DNA of 64,000 bases, from the NCBI GenBank assembly GCA_016790285.1, contig JAEUPJ010000007.1, forward strand, positions 1 to 64,000, in the 5' to 3' direction. The position numbers and the translations under genes are program-made. Below, piece by piece: positions 34,536 through 44,086 of this stretch (the stretch's first letter is position 1; each line of letters begins with the position of its first letter). Source of the DNA: Roseateles sp. (GTDB taxonomy: Bacteria > Pseudomonadota > Gammaproteobacteria > Burkholderiales > Burkholderiaceae_C). The notes below the pieces were generated by a model. That model saw only the letters and a list, made by a program, of their open reading frames with translations. It searched no databases and was not told the origin of the DNA.

Positions 34536-35557
34536 TCGAGTCCCCGCAGCTTGGGGTCGAGGGCGTCGCGCAGCGCGTCGGTGAAGAGCGCGAAGGCGGT
34601 GACGAACACGGCCATGAAGGCCGTCACGGCGGCCAGTTGCCACCAGTAGCCGAGGATCATCTCGTTTTGCGCCTCGGCCAGCATGGTGCCCCAGGAGACC
34701 TGGTCCACGCTCACGCCCAGGCCCAGGTAGCTCAGGATGACCTCGCTCTTGATGAAGCTCACCACGTGCAGCGACAGCTGGACGAGGGCCACGTGCGACA
34801 CATTGGGCAGGATGTGCCGGAACATGCGCGACCACTGGCTCGAGCCGATGGCCTCGGCCGAGCGCACGTACTCGCGCACGCGGTGCTTCATGAACTCGGC
34901 GCGGATGAGCCGGTAGATGCCCGTCCAGCCCGTGAAGGCCAGGATGCACACCACCGCCCCGATGCCGCGCGGGAAGATGGCCGCGAACGCGAAGATCAGC
35001 AGGATGCTCGGGATGGCCGTGAAGACGTTGTAGACCCACTCCAGCAGGTCGCCGATCTTGCCGCCGAAGAAGCCCGACAGCGCGCCGAGCACGGTGCCGA
35101 TCAGCGTGGCCACGAGTGCGGCGGCCAGGCCCACGACGATGGACACCTCGGCGCCCTTGACCACCTTGGCGAGCACGTCGCGGCCGAGCCGGTCGCCGCC
35201 CAGCGGCAGCGTGTCGGCCTTGACGATCTCCTCGGTCTTGAAGGCCTTGGCGCGCTCGGCCCACTCGGCATAGCGCGGGGCGAGCGGGTCGACGTCGCTC
35301 AGGTCGACGTTGGGGCCCTTGGGCGAGGCGATGGTGCCGGTGTCTTCCTGGGGCTGGGGGCCGAGCAGGGTCGGCGGTGCATTGGGCACGCCGACCTCGC
35401 GCTGCCAGCCGGCGGCCACGAGATCGGTCGCGGCCAGCAGCACGAGCACCAGGAAGGCGCCCACGATGGCCATGCAGACCATGCCGACGCGGTCGGTCTT
35501 GAGCCGCCGCCAGGAGGCGGCCCAGACGCCGCCGGAGGAGTTGGATGCCGCCGTCAT
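34532..35557 (-). CDS. ABC importer permease, OppC/YejE-like
   Basis: 341 residues. TM1 (MVCMAIVGAFLVLVLLAA) is followed by a long periplasmic loop (about 50-125), then five membrane segments. The EAA-type coupling motif lies near EYVRSAEAIGSSQWSRMFRHILPN. It pairs with the OppB-like permease upstream, overlapping it and the ATPase gene by four bases each. The extended loop is typical of the YejE/OppC subgroup. Confidence 0.88.
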
Positions 35558-36492
35558 TTCAGGACCACCCGCGGGTCGACGAGCTTGTAGAGGAGGTCCA
35601 CGAGCAGGTTGAAGGTCATCGTGAGCGCCGCCAGGTAGATGGCGAAGGCCTGCAGCACCGGGTAGTCGCCGCGGTTGACCGCCAGCAGCAGCTCGCGGCC
35701 CAGGCCCGGGATGGAGAAGAACACCTCGATCAGGAAGCTGCCCACCAGCACGCCGGGCAGCAGCACCGACACGTTGGTCAGGATGGGGATCATGGCGTTG
35801 CGCAGCACGTGCTTGAGCAGCACGGTGCGCTCGGTCAGGCCCTTGGCGCGCGCGGTGCGCACGTAGTCGTGGCCGATCTCGTCGAGGAAGAAGCTGCGGT
35901 ACAGGCGGATCTGCGGCGCCAGCGACACGGCCACCGCCACCAGGATGGGCAGCGGCGCGTAGGTGGTGAGGTTGGTCCAGTGGTTGGCCGTCCAGCCCTG
36001 CACCGGGAACCAGCCCAGGCGGAAGGCGAACACGTACTGCGCCAGGATCACGTAGACCAGCAGCGAGATGGACACCGCCACCGTGCTGCAGATCATCACG
36101 GCACGGTCGGTCAGGCTGCCACGCACAGTGGCCACGGCCAGCGCGAACGGGATGGCCAGCACCACTTCCAGGATCAGGATGGGCACCGTCACCGTCAGCG
36201 TGGCCGGCAGCCGCGTGGAGAAGAGGTTGGCGACCGACTCGTTCGTCGCCCAGCTCTTGCCCCAGTCGAAGGTGACGATCTGCTTGACGAAGAGGTAGAG
36301 CTGCTCCCAGACCGGCTTGTTCAGGCCAAGCTGCTCGCGGATCGACTCGATCTGCTCGGGGCTCGCATTCAAACCACCAAGGATGACGGAAGGATCACTT
36401 CCAAAATACTTGAACAAAAAGAACACCAGCAGCACGACACCGAGCAGGGTCGGGATCATCTGCCACAGGCGTCGGATCAGGTAGGCCGCCAT
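35554..36492 (-). CDS. ABC importer permease, OppB/YejB-like
   Basis: 312 residues with about six membrane segments. Start MAAYLIRRLWQMIPTLLGVV is typical of DppB/OppB proteins, and DYVRTARAKGLTERTVLLKHVL is the EAA loop contacting the ATPase. First gene of the minus-strand importer operon; GGAG lies 8 bases before its ATG (36490-36492). The matching binding proteins are on the opposite strand (36645 and 38453), so the locus is divergently organised. Confidence 0.9.
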   Translation of the reverse strand: MAAYLIRRLWQMIPTLLGVVLLVFFLFKYFGSDPSVILGGLNASPEQIESIREQLGLNKPVWEQLYLFVKQIVTFDWGKSWATNESVANLFSTRLPATLTVTVPILILEVVLAIPFALAVATVRGSLTDRAVMICSTVAVSISLLVYVILAQYVFAFRLGWFPVQGWTANHWTNLTTYAPLPILVAVAVSLAPQIRLYRSFFLDEIGHDYVRTARAKGLTERTVLLKHVLRNAMIPILTNVSVLLPGVLVGSFLIEVFFSIPGLGRELLLAVNRGDYPVLQAFAIYLAALTMTFNLLVDLLYKLVDPRVVLK

Positions 36493-36524
36493 CGAGGACT
36501 CCAGTGGGGCGCGCAAAAACCACA

Positions 36525-36547
36525 AACCCCGCGGGAGACACGGGGTT
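36525..36547 (-). terminator. Terminator-like hairpin in the leader of the importer operon
   Basis: AACCCCG and CGGGGTT pair around a 9-base loop. On the minus strand the stem is followed by TTTGTGGTTTTT (down to about 36512), ending 20 bases before the oppB-like ATG. No minus-strand gene precedes it, so it must lie in the operon's own leader. This suggests attenuation or a decoy terminator. Confidence 0.5.
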
Positions 36548-36561
36548 ACGCGACAAAACGG

Positions 36562-36619
36562 GGCGGAGTCTATGCGAGCGCCGCGTCCTGGCGGCATGCC
36601 GGTTTCACTAGACTCCGCC
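36562..36619. repeat. 11-bp inverted repeat in the divergent gap
   Basis: GGCGGAGTCTA (36562-36572) and TAGACTCCGCC (36609-36619) are perfect complements 36 bases apart, ending 25 bases before the ATG of the first binding-protein gene. They could be paired operator half-sites or an RNA stem shared by both leaders. Confidence 0.5.
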
Positions 36620-36644
36620 ACTTCCGTCGACGACCCTGCCCGAA

Positions 36645-38456
36645 ATGAAGCTGCCCGCCCTGTTCTGTGCCCTGCTGCTGAGCTGTGCCCTGCCCGGCGC
36701 CCAGGCCCAAACCCCCGCACCGCAGAAGGTCTTGCGCTACGCCTTCAAGGTGGCTGAAACCGGTTTCGACCCTGCCCAGATCACGGACCTGTACTCCAAG
36801 GCCATCGCCGCGGGCATCTTCGACGCCCCGCTGGAGTACGACTTCGGCGCCCGCCCCTTCAAGCTGCGCCCGGCCACGCTGGCCGAAATGCCCGAGATCA
36901 GTGCCGACTTCAAGACCATCACGATGAAGGTCAAGCCGGGCATCTACTTCAGCGACGACCCGGCCTTCAAGGGCGAAAAGCGCGAACTCACCGCGGCCGA
37001 CTACGTCTACAGCATCAAGCGCCACTACGACCCGAAGTTCAAGAGCGGCAATCTGTACCTGCTCGAGAACGCCAAGATCGTCGGCCTGTCGGAGTTGCGC
37101 CGGGAACTGATGAAGGCCAAGAAGCCCTTCGACTACGACCGCGAGGTCGAGGGCCTGAAAGCCCTGGACCGCTACACCTTCCAGATCAAGCTCGGCGTGC
37201 CGGACCCGCGCTTCGTCTACCAGTTCAGTGACGCCGGCTTCCTGGGCGCCGTGGCGCGCGAGGTGGTGGAGTTCTACGGCGACAAGATCATGGAGCACCC
37301 GGTGGGCACCAACGCCTGGCGCCTGGCCGAGTGGCGGCGCAGTTCGCGCGTCGTGCTCGAGAAGAACCCCAACTACCGCGACGTGCGCTACGTCGAGACC
37401 GCCCCGCCTGGCGCGAGCGAGCAGCTCAAGGCCGAGATCGCGGCGCTGCAAGGCAGAAAGCTGCCGCTGGTGGACCGCGTCGTCATCGACATCATCGAAG
37501 AGGCGCAGCCGCGCTGGCTGTCCTTCCTGCGCGGCGAGGCCGATGTCATCGAGGAAGTGCCCATCGACTTCGCCGGCGTCGCCATGCCGGGCAACCAGCT
37601 GGCGCCCAACCTCGCCAAGCAGGGCATCACGATGACGCGCTACCCGCGGGCCGACATCTCGCTGAGCTACTTCAACATGGATGACCCGGTCGTCGGCGGC
37701 TACACACCGGAGCGCATCGCGCTGCGCCGGGCCATCAACCTGGCGGTGGACCTGGACAAGGAGATCCGCCTCGTGCGCCGGGGCCAGGCGCTCAAGAGCC
37801 AGGGCCCCATCCCGACCACCGTGTTCGGCTACGACCCAGCGTTCAAGTCGGAGATGACGGAGTTCAGCGTGCCCAAGGCCAAGGCGCTGCTCGACATGTA
37901 CGGCTACAAGGACCGCGACGGCGATGGCTGGCGCGAACAACCCAACGGCGAGCCGCTGTCCATCGAGTACTCGACGCTGGCCGACGGCGAGCGACGCCAG
38001 CTCGCCGAGCAGTGGCAGAAGAACATGGCCGCCATCGGCATCCGCATGACCTTCAAGATCGGCAAGTTCCCCGAGCAGCTCAAGGCGGCCAACGCCGGCA
38101 AGCTGCAGATGTGGGGCGTCGGCTGGGTGGGCACCACCCCTGACGGCGACACCTTCCTGGCCCTGGGCTCGGGCAAGGCCAAGGGCCATGCCAACAAGCC
38201 GCGGTTCGAGCTCGCAGCGTTCGACGCCATCTACGAGAAGCAGAAGGCCCTGCCCGACGGCCCCGAGCGACAGGCGTTGATGACCGAAGGCCAGCGGCTG
38301 CTCGTGGCCTATGCCCCGTACAAGTTCCACGTGCACCGCGTCTGGACGGACATGGCCCAGCCCTGGGTGAAGGGCTACAGCCGCAACATCTTCGTGCGCG
38401 ACTTCTGGAAGTACATCGACGTCGAGCCCGCCGCACAGCCCAAGGCCAAGTCATGA
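36645..38456 (+). CDS. Family 5 extracellular solute-binding protein (ABC importer)
   Basis: 603 residues with a clear signal peptide ending ALPGAQAQ. The OppA/DppA-type fold is visible: VLRYAFKVAETGFDPAQ, then PEISADFKTITMKVKPGIYF, and DPVVGGYTPERIALRRAINL. A DRDGDGWRE loop resembles a calcium-binding hairpin common in this subgroup. It delivers peptides or other oligomers to the permeases encoded divergently. It overlaps the paralogous next gene by four bases (38453-38456). Binding specificity is unknown. Confidence 0.88.
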   Translation: MKLPALFCALLLSCALPGAQAQTPAPQKVLRYAFKVAETGFDPAQITDLYSKAIAAGIFDAPLEYDFGARPFKLRPATLAEMPEISADFKTITMKVKPGIYFSDDPAFKGEKRELTAADYVYSIKRHYDPKFKSGNLYLLENAKIVGLSELRRELMKAKKPFDYDREVEGLKALDRYTFQIKLGVPDPRFVYQFSDAGFLGAVAREVVEFYGDKIMEHPVGTNAWRLAEWRRSSRVVLEKNPNYRDVRYVETAPPGASEQLKAEIAALQGRKLPLVDRVVIDIIEEAQPRWLSFLRGEADVIEEVPIDFAGVAMPGNQLAPNLAKQGITMTRYPRADISLSYFNMDDPVVGGYTPERIALRRAINLAVDLDKEIRLVRRGQALKSQGPIPTTVFGYDPAFKSEMTEFSVPKAKALLDMYGYKDRDGDGWREQPNGEPLSIEYSTLADGERRQLAEQWQKNMAAIGIRMTFKIGKFPEQLKAANAGKLQMWGVGWVGTTPDGDTFLALGSGKAKGHANKPRFELAAFDAIYEKQKALPDGPERQALMTEGQRLLVAYAPYKFHVHRVWTDMAQPWVKGYSRNIFVRDFWKYIDVEPAAQPKAKS

Positions 38457-40264
38457 AGCTGCTCCTTGCCGCCCTCGCCGCCAGCCTCACCCTCGCGCTG
38501 CCCGGCGCCACGCACGCGAGCGACGCCGCCGCGCCCGTCAAGACGCTGCGTTATGCCTTCCTGCAGGCCGAGACCGGCTTCGACCCCGTGCGCGTGTCCG
38601 ACATCTACTCGCGCACCGTCACCTCGCACATCTTCGAGTCACCCTACACCTACGACCCGCTGGCACGGCCCACGCGCATCGTGCCGCAGGTCGCCGACGG
38701 CGAGCCCGAGATCAGCGCCGACTACAAGACCTTCCGCATCAAGATCCGCCCGGGCATCTACTTCGCCGACGACCCGGCGTTCAAGGGCAAGCGGCGCGAG
38801 GTCACGGCACAGGACTTCGTCTACAGCATCAAGCGCTTCGCCGACCCCGCCACCAACGCGCAGGGCTGGATCAGCTACGAGGACGCCGGCATCGTGGGCC
38901 TGGGCGAGTTGCGCAGCCAGATCATCAAGTCCAAGAAGCCCTTCCCCTACGACGCCGAGGTGGAGGGCCTGAAGGCACTCGACCGCTACACGCTGCAGGT
39001 CAAGACCATCGAGCCGCGACCGCGCCTGGTGGAGTCCATCTTTGCCGGCAACGACCTCTACGGCGCCGTGGCGCGCGAGGTGGTCGAGGCCTACGGCGAC
39101 AAGATCTCCGAGCACCCGGTCGGCACGGGGCCTTTCGTCCTGCATGACTGGCGGCGCAGCTCGCAGATCGTGCTCGTGCGCAACCCCACCTACCGCGACC
39201 GTCTGTACGACGCCCAGCCCGCGGCCGACGATGCCGAGGGTCAGGCCATCCTGGCCCGGCTCAAGGGCAAGCGGCTGCCCATGGTCGACCGCGTGGTGGT
39301 GGACATCATCGTGGAGCGCCAGCCGCGCTGGCTGGCCTTCCTGAACAACGAGCACGACTTCATCGAGCGCGTGCCCGAGGAGTTCATCACCCAGGCGGCG
39401 CCGGGCGGCAAGCTCGCGCCCAACCTGGTCAAGCGCGGCATGCAGGCGGTGTTCACGCTGGCGCCGGACATGACGCTGACCTGCTTCAACATGGACGACC
39501 CCGTCGTCGGCGGCATGGCCCCCGAGAAGGTGGCGCTGCGCCGCGCCATCTCGCTGGCCTACGACGTGCGCAAGGAGATCCGCCTGGCGCGCCGCGGCCA
39601 GGGCGTGCCCGCGCAGGCGCCGATCGTGCCGCACACGACCGGATACGACCCCGCCTTCAAGAGTGAGATGAGCGACTACGACCCGGCCCGCGCCAAGGCG
39701 CTGCTGGACCTGTACGGCTATGTCGACAAGGACGGCGACGGCTGGCGCGACCTGCCCGACGGCAGCCCGCTCGTCATCACGCGCAACACCGAGCCCAACT
39801 CGCTGAACCGCGCGGTGGACGAGCTGTGGGAGAAGGCACTGCGCGCGGTCGGCATCCGGCTCAAGACCAAGATCCAGCAGTGGCCCGAGAACCTCAAGGC
39901 CGCGCAGGCGGGCAACTACCAGATGTGGCCGGTCGGCTCCACGGCCGCGCAGCCCGACGGCGCCGGTGCCCTGCAGCGCTACTACGGCCCGGCCAGCGGC
40001 ACGCAGAACCTGCCGCGCTTCCGCAACGCGCGCTTCGATGCGCTGTACGACCGCATCCAGGCCCTGCCCGACGGCCCCGAGCGCGACGCGCTCTTCAAGG
40101 AGGCCAAGCGGCTTGCCGTGACCTACATGGCCTACAAGGTCAACCTGCACCGCATCGTGACGGACATCGAGCAGCCCTGGATGACGGGCTACCGCCGACC
40201 GCTGTTCTGGCAGGACTTCTGGCAGTACGTCGACATCGACCCTGCCAAGCAGCCTGTCCACTGA
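38453..40264 (+). CDS. Family 5 extracellular solute-binding protein, paralogue
   Basis: 603 residues, exactly as long as the preceding gene, with signal peptide ending ALPGATHAS. Motifs align one to one (TLRYAFLQAETGFDPVR, DKDGDGWRDLPDG, MDDPVVGGMAPEKVALRRA), so this is a tandem duplicate that has diverged in pocket residues. Two binding proteins sharing one permease set would widen the substrate range. Translation is coupled to the first copy by ATGA. Confidence 0.88.
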   Translation: MKLLLAALAASLTLALPGATHASDAAAPVKTLRYAFLQAETGFDPVRVSDIYSRTVTSHIFESPYTYDPLARPTRIVPQVADGEPEISADYKTFRIKIRPGIYFADDPAFKGKRREVTAQDFVYSIKRFADPATNAQGWISYEDAGIVGLGELRSQIIKSKKPFPYDAEVEGLKALDRYTLQVKTIEPRPRLVESIFAGNDLYGAVAREVVEAYGDKISEHPVGTGPFVLHDWRRSSQIVLVRNPTYRDRLYDAQPAADDAEGQAILARLKGKRLPMVDRVVVDIIVERQPRWLAFLNNEHDFIERVPEEFITQAAPGGKLAPNLVKRGMQAVFTLAPDMTLTCFNMDDPVVGGMAPEKVALRRAISLAYDVRKEIRLARRGQGVPAQAPIVPHTTGYDPAFKSEMSDYDPARAKALLDLYGYVDKDGDGWRDLPDGSPLVITRNTEPNSLNRAVDELWEKALRAVGIRLKTKIQQWPENLKAAQAGNYQMWPVGSTAAQPDGAGALQRYYGPASGTQNLPRFRNARFDALYDRIQALPDGPERDALFKEAKRLAVTYMAYKVNLHRIVTDIEQPWMTGYRRPLFWQDFWQYVDIDPAKQPVH

Positions 40265-40368
40265 TTTGCGCGGGCGCATCCCGCCCAATCGACGGCCTGT
40301 CGCAAGGGGCTGGCAGGCACGCGCCATGCCGCTAGGCTTCGTCTCATCAACACCGAGAGGAGCCCGAC

Positions 40369-40707
40369 ATGAACGACGCCGACGAACTTGCCAAACTTGC
40401 TGACCTGCACGCTCGCGGTGTGCTGAGCGACGAGGAATTCGCCAAGGCCAAGGCCCGCGTGCTGGACGGCCACGCCGCCGCCGGCAGCGCCAGCGGCAGC
40501 AGCAGCCCCCCGCCGAACATCGGCGCCGTCAACGGCATCCGGCGTGCGCGCATGGACCGCTGGCTCGGTGGCGTCTGCGGCGGCATCGCCCGCGCCACGG
40601 GCCTGGACTCGTGGGTGTGGCGGCTGATCTTCACCGTCCTCTTCCTGGCCTTCGGCAGCGGGATCCTGCTCTACATCCTGCTGTGGATCTTCATACCCGA
40701 GGAATGA
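40369..40707 (+). CDS. SHOCT plus PspC domain membrane protein
   Basis: 112 residues. Residues 4-35 (ELAKLADLHARGVLSDEEFAKAKARVL) form a SHOCT oligomerisation motif. After a Ser/Pro linker comes a PspC domain: MDRWLGGVCGGIARATGLD, then one membrane segment (LIFTVLFLAFGSGILLYILLW) ending IFIPEE. It is a small envelope protein, possibly stress-related. GAGGAG lies 7 bases before the ATG. Confidence 0.85.
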   Translation: MNDADELAKLADLHARGVLSDEEFAKAKARVLDGHAAAGSASGSSSPPPNIGAVNGIRRARMDRWLGGVCGGIARATGLDSWVWRLIFTVLFLAFGSGILLYILLWIFIPEE

Positions 40708-40719
40708 GACCACCCCCTA

Positions 40720-40772
40720 CCGGCTTCGCCGGCCCCCTCAAGGGGGCGCCGCTGGCGGCCCGGCAAAGCCGG
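40720..40772. repeat. GC-rich hairpin array between PspC and WS/DGAT genes
   Basis: Three perfect stems: CCGGC-TTC-GCCGG (40720-40732), CCCCCT-CA-AGGGGG (40733-40746) and CCGGC-AAA-GCCGG (40760-40772). This resembles dispersed intergenic repeats of Burkholderiales and may help end transcription. No T-run is present. Confidence 0.5.
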
Positions 40773-40855
40773 TTCCGCGGCGGCTGCTGGAGGGGTCGGC
40801 CCGGGGGGCCTCCGTGGGTTTCGCCGGTATGCTGGGCAAAACACGGAGACAGCGC

Positions 40856-42487
40856 ATGAAACAGCTTGCAGGCCTGGACGCCAGCTTCCTGTATCTGGAG
40901 ACCCCGCAGATGCCGATGCATGTCGGCGCGCTGCACGTGCTGGAGCTCCCCGCGGACTACGACGGGGACTTTGTCGAGGACCTGCGCGAACACATGCGGG
41001 CGCGGCTGCCGCTGCTGCCGGCCCTGCGCCGCAAGCTGCTGTCGATGCCGCTGGGGCTGTCCAACCCGGGCTGGGTGGACGCCGACCCGGACCTGGAAGA
41101 GCACATCGTCGAGATCGCCCTGCCCGAGGGCAGCGGCATGGCCGAGTTGGAGGCGCAGGTGGCCGCACTCCACCCCGTGCTGCTGGACCGCATCCGGCCG
41201 CTGTGGAAGTTCCATGTGTTCACGGGCGTGGAGCCCGGCCCCGAGGGCCAGCCGCGCGTGGCGCTGTACACGCAGCTGCATCACGCCGCCGTGGACGGGC
41301 AGGCCGCCGTGGCGCTGGCGCAGGTCATCCTGGACCTGAGCCCCGAGCCGCGCGCCGTGGACACCATCGCGGCCCGCGGCAAGAAGCGCGGCCAGCTCGG
41401 CACTGTCGGGCTGCTGCGCGCGGCCGTCTCGCAGCAGTGGAAGCAGACCGTCAAGCTCGCCCGCTCGCTGCCCAGCGCGGCCGGCATCCTGGGCCACATG
41501 GCCGCGGGCTATGTTGGCGGTGCCGCCACGGGCGCCTCGGTCGGCAAGCTGCGCCAGTTGCTGGCCGACGTGGCCTCGCAGACGACGGCCGTGGTGCGCG
41601 GCAAGACGGCCGTGTCCAGCCTCGGCCCCGCGCCGCGCACGCGCTTCAATGTGAGCCTGTCGGCCACGCGCTCGTTCGCGGCTGTCACGCTGCCGCTGGC
41701 CGAGCTCAACCGCACGCGCAAGCGCCACGGCGCGAGCGTGAACGACGCCGTCCTCTTCGTCATCGGTGGCGCGCTGCGCCGCTACCTGACCAAGCACGGG
41801 CCACTGCCGCGCAAGCCGCTGATCGCGGCCGTGCCCGTGTCCACGCGGGCGGCCGGCGACACCACGTCCAACAACCAGGCCACCATGACGCTCATGAGCC
41901 TGGGCACGCACCTGGCCAACCCCGCCGAGCGCCTGGCCCACGTGATGGCCTCCAGCCAGGCCATGAAGGCCCAGATGAGCCAGCTCAAGAGCCTGATGCC
42001 CACCGACTTCCCGAGCCTGGGCATCCCCTGGCTGATGCAGGCCGGCGCCATGCTCTACGGCCGGGCCAAGGTGGCCGAGAAGCTGCCGGTCATTGCCAAC
42101 GTCGTCATCTCCAACGTGCCGGGGCCGCAGATGCCGCTGTACCTGGCCGGCGCGAAGATGATCACCAACTACCCCACGTCGATCGCCGTGCATGGCCTGG
42201 CGCTGAACGTCACGGTGCAGACCTACAACCAGTCGCTGGACATCGGCCTGATGGCCTGCGGCGAGGCCCTGCCCGAGACCGCCGAACTGGCCGCTTATGT
42301 CGAGGCGGCCTTCATGGAGTTCCAGGCTTTGCCGGTGGTGCAGGCACCTGAAGAAGCGCCCGCGGTGAAGAAGGCCGCGCCGCGCAGGCCCGCCGCCAAG
42401 AAGGCGCCCGCCAAGCCCAAGGCCGTCGCCAAGGCGACACCCAAGCCCCGGGCAAGCACGCCCCGGAAAAGGGCCGTGGCTGGCTAA
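40856..42487 (+). CDS. WS/DGAT-family acyltransferase with Lys/Ala/Pro-rich tail
   Basis: 543 residues. The catalytic motif HHAAVDG sits at 142-148, as in wax ester synthase/acyl-CoA:diacylglycerol acyltransferases. Start MKQLAGLDASFLYLETPQMP and late NVVISNVPGPQMPLYLAG are also family-typical. It probably makes storage wax esters or triacylglycerol. The last ~45 residues are an added tail of KKAAPRRPAAKKAPAK-type repeats, like histone H1-type bacterial tails. The ATG at 40856 follows GGAG at 8 bases. A lipase-like gene follows 12 bp later. Confidence 0.88.
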   Translation: MKQLAGLDASFLYLETPQMPMHVGALHVLELPADYDGDFVEDLREHMRARLPLLPALRRKLLSMPLGLSNPGWVDADPDLEEHIVEIALPEGSGMAELEAQVAALHPVLLDRIRPLWKFHVFTGVEPGPEGQPRVALYTQLHHAAVDGQAAVALAQVILDLSPEPRAVDTIAARGKKRGQLGTVGLLRAAVSQQWKQTVKLARSLPSAAGILGHMAAGYVGGAATGASVGKLRQLLADVASQTTAVVRGKTAVSSLGPAPRTRFNVSLSATRSFAAVTLPLAELNRTRKRHGASVNDAVLFVIGGALRRYLTKHGPLPRKPLIAAVPVSTRAAGDTTSNNQATMTLMSLGTHLANPAERLAHVMASSQAMKAQMSQLKSLMPTDFPSLGIPWLMQAGAMLYGRAKVAEKLPVIANVVISNVPGPQMPLYLAGAKMITNYPTSIAVHGLALNVTVQTYNQSLDIGLMACGEALPETAELAAYVEAAFMEFQALPVVQAPEEAPAVKKAAPRRPAAKKAPAKPKAVAKATPKPRASTPRKRAVAG

Positions 42488-42499
42488 CATGCCGGGGCT

Positions 42500-43348
42500 G
42501 TGCCTGCCCTCTCCGACCTGATGCCCGCCTCCCGCACGCCGCGCTTTTCGCGCTGGCAGACCGCCCCCGGCCTGACGACGCCCGACTGGTCCGACCTGCG
42601 CGCCCCCAACGCCTGGCTGTTGCTGCTCGAAGGCCGCGCGCCGTGGGAATACGCCGCGCTGCTGGCGGCCACGCCGTGGCTGAAGAAGCTGCCGCACGGC
42701 GACGGCCACCCGGTGCTCGTCTTCCCCGGGCTGGGCGCCAACGACCTCACCACCGCGCCGCTGCGCGCACTGCTCGACTCCATCGGCTACATGACCCAGC
42801 CCTGGGGCCAGGGCTTCAACTTCGGCCCGCGCGCCGGCGTGCTGGAACAGATCAAGCACGACCTGCAGGCCCTGCACCGGCGCCACCACCGCAAGGTCAG
42901 CCTGCTGGGCTGGAGCCTCGGGGGCATCTACGCCCGCGAGCTGGCCAAGGAGTGCCCTGACCTCGTGCGCTGTGTCGTCACGCTGGGCACGCCCTTCACC
43001 GGCCACCCGCGCGCGACCAACGCCTGGCGTTTCTTCGAGCTCGTCAGCGGGCACACGTCCAACGACGCTGAGCTGATGGAGGCCATCCGCCAGCCGCCGC
43101 CCGTGCCCACCACGTCCATCTTCTCCAAGACCGACGGCGTCGTCGCCTGGCGCTGCAGCGTCAATGAACCGGGCCCGCTGGTGGAGAACATCGAGGTGCA
43201 CGCCAGCCACATCGGCCTGGGCTTCAACCCCATGGCCCTGTACGCCCTGGCCGACCGCCTCGCCCAGCCCGAAGGCGACTGGAAGCCCTTCGAGCCCAAG
43301 GGCGCGCGGCGCTGGTTCTACAAGACGCCGGCAAGCGCCGCCGACTGA
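42500..43348 (+). CDS. Alpha/beta-hydrolase (lipase-like)
   Basis: 282 residues. The nucleophile elbow is LLGWSLGGIYAREL (Gly-x-Ser-x-Gly), preceded by VLVFPGLGAND, the oxyanion region. A late HASHIGLGFNP probably supplies the catalytic histidine. Start is GTG at 42500; the ATG at 42521 is an alternative, and neither has a good ribosome site. It follows the WS/DGAT gene closely and may turn over its lipid product. Confidence 0.8.
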   Translation: MPALSDLMPASRTPRFSRWQTAPGLTTPDWSDLRAPNAWLLLLEGRAPWEYAALLAATPWLKKLPHGDGHPVLVFPGLGANDLTTAPLRALLDSIGYMTQPWGQGFNFGPRAGVLEQIKHDLQALHRRHHRKVSLLGWSLGGIYARELAKECPDLVRCVVTLGTPFTGHPRATNAWRFFELVSGHTSNDAELMEAIRQPPPVPTTSIFSKTDGVVAWRCSVNEPGPLVENIEVHASHIGLGFNPMALYALADRLAQPEGDWKPFEPKGARRWFYKTPASAAD

Positions 43349-43475
43349 GGCGCAAACGCGGTGAACGGGCGGGTCGCCCTGCCGCCCAGTGGGGCCGAAG
43401 GCGCACCCAACAGCCCGCCCGAGGCGGCGTCGGCCATCTCGCGGTAAGGTATCGCCTTCAAACCGGATCCCGACC

Positions 43476-44072
43476 ATGCAACACCACACCCTCGCCGCCG
43501 ACGACAAGGCCGCCAAGAAAGACGCCCCCGAGAAGCAGGAAGAGCAACTGCTCTTCAAGAGCCGCTTCGTGATGATCTTCGGCGAGATCGACGACAAGAT
43601 GGCCCACGCCACCTGCCGCCGCCTGCTCGCGCTGAGCCAGGAGTCCGACGCGCCGATCACGCTGCTCATCTCCAGCCCCGGCGGCCACGTGGAGAGCGGC
43701 GACGCCATCCACGACATGATCCGCTTCGTGCGCGCACCGGTCACGGTCATCGGCACGGGCTGGGTGGCGAGTGCCGGCACGCACATCTACCTGGCCGCAC
43801 CCAAGGAACGGCGCCTGGCCCTGCCCAACACCCGCTTCATGATCCACCAGCCGGCCGGCGGCGCCGGTGGCCAGGCCAGCGACATCGCCATCCAGGCCAA
43901 GGAGATCCTGCGCACCCGTGCGCGCATCGCCGCCGTCATCGCCCGCGAGACGGGCCAGCCGATGGAGCGTGTGGCCATCGACATCGAACGCGACTTCTGG
44001 ATGAGCACCGACGAGGCCATCGCCTACGGGCTGGTCTCGCGCGTGGTCGAGCGCCAGTCCGAGCTGGGCTGA
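43476..44072 (+). CDS. ClpP-type ATP-dependent protease proteolytic subunit
   Basis: 198 residues of the ClpP fold. Likely catalytic residues are Ser99 (GWVASAGTHI), His124 (FMIHQPAGG) and an Asp near 173 (ERDFWMSTDEA). ISSPGGHVESG supplies the oxyanion strand. A 25-residue acidic/basic N-terminal segment precedes the fold. No clpX or tig is adjacent, so this is probably an extra ClpP-like copy, not the housekeeping one. The ATG at 43476 begins the conserved part; the longer frame upstream is proline/arginine noise. Confidence 0.85.
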   Translation: MQHHTLAADDKAAKKDAPEKQEEQLLFKSRFVMIFGEIDDKMAHATCRRLLALSQESDAPITLLISSPGGHVESGDAIHDMIRFVRAPVTVIGTGWVASAGTHIYLAAPKERRLALPNTRFMIHQPAGGAGGQASDIAIQAKEILRTRARIAAVIARETGQPMERVAIDIERDFWMSTDEAIAYGLVSRVVERQSELG

Positions 44073-44086
44073 CCCGCTTCACCCGG

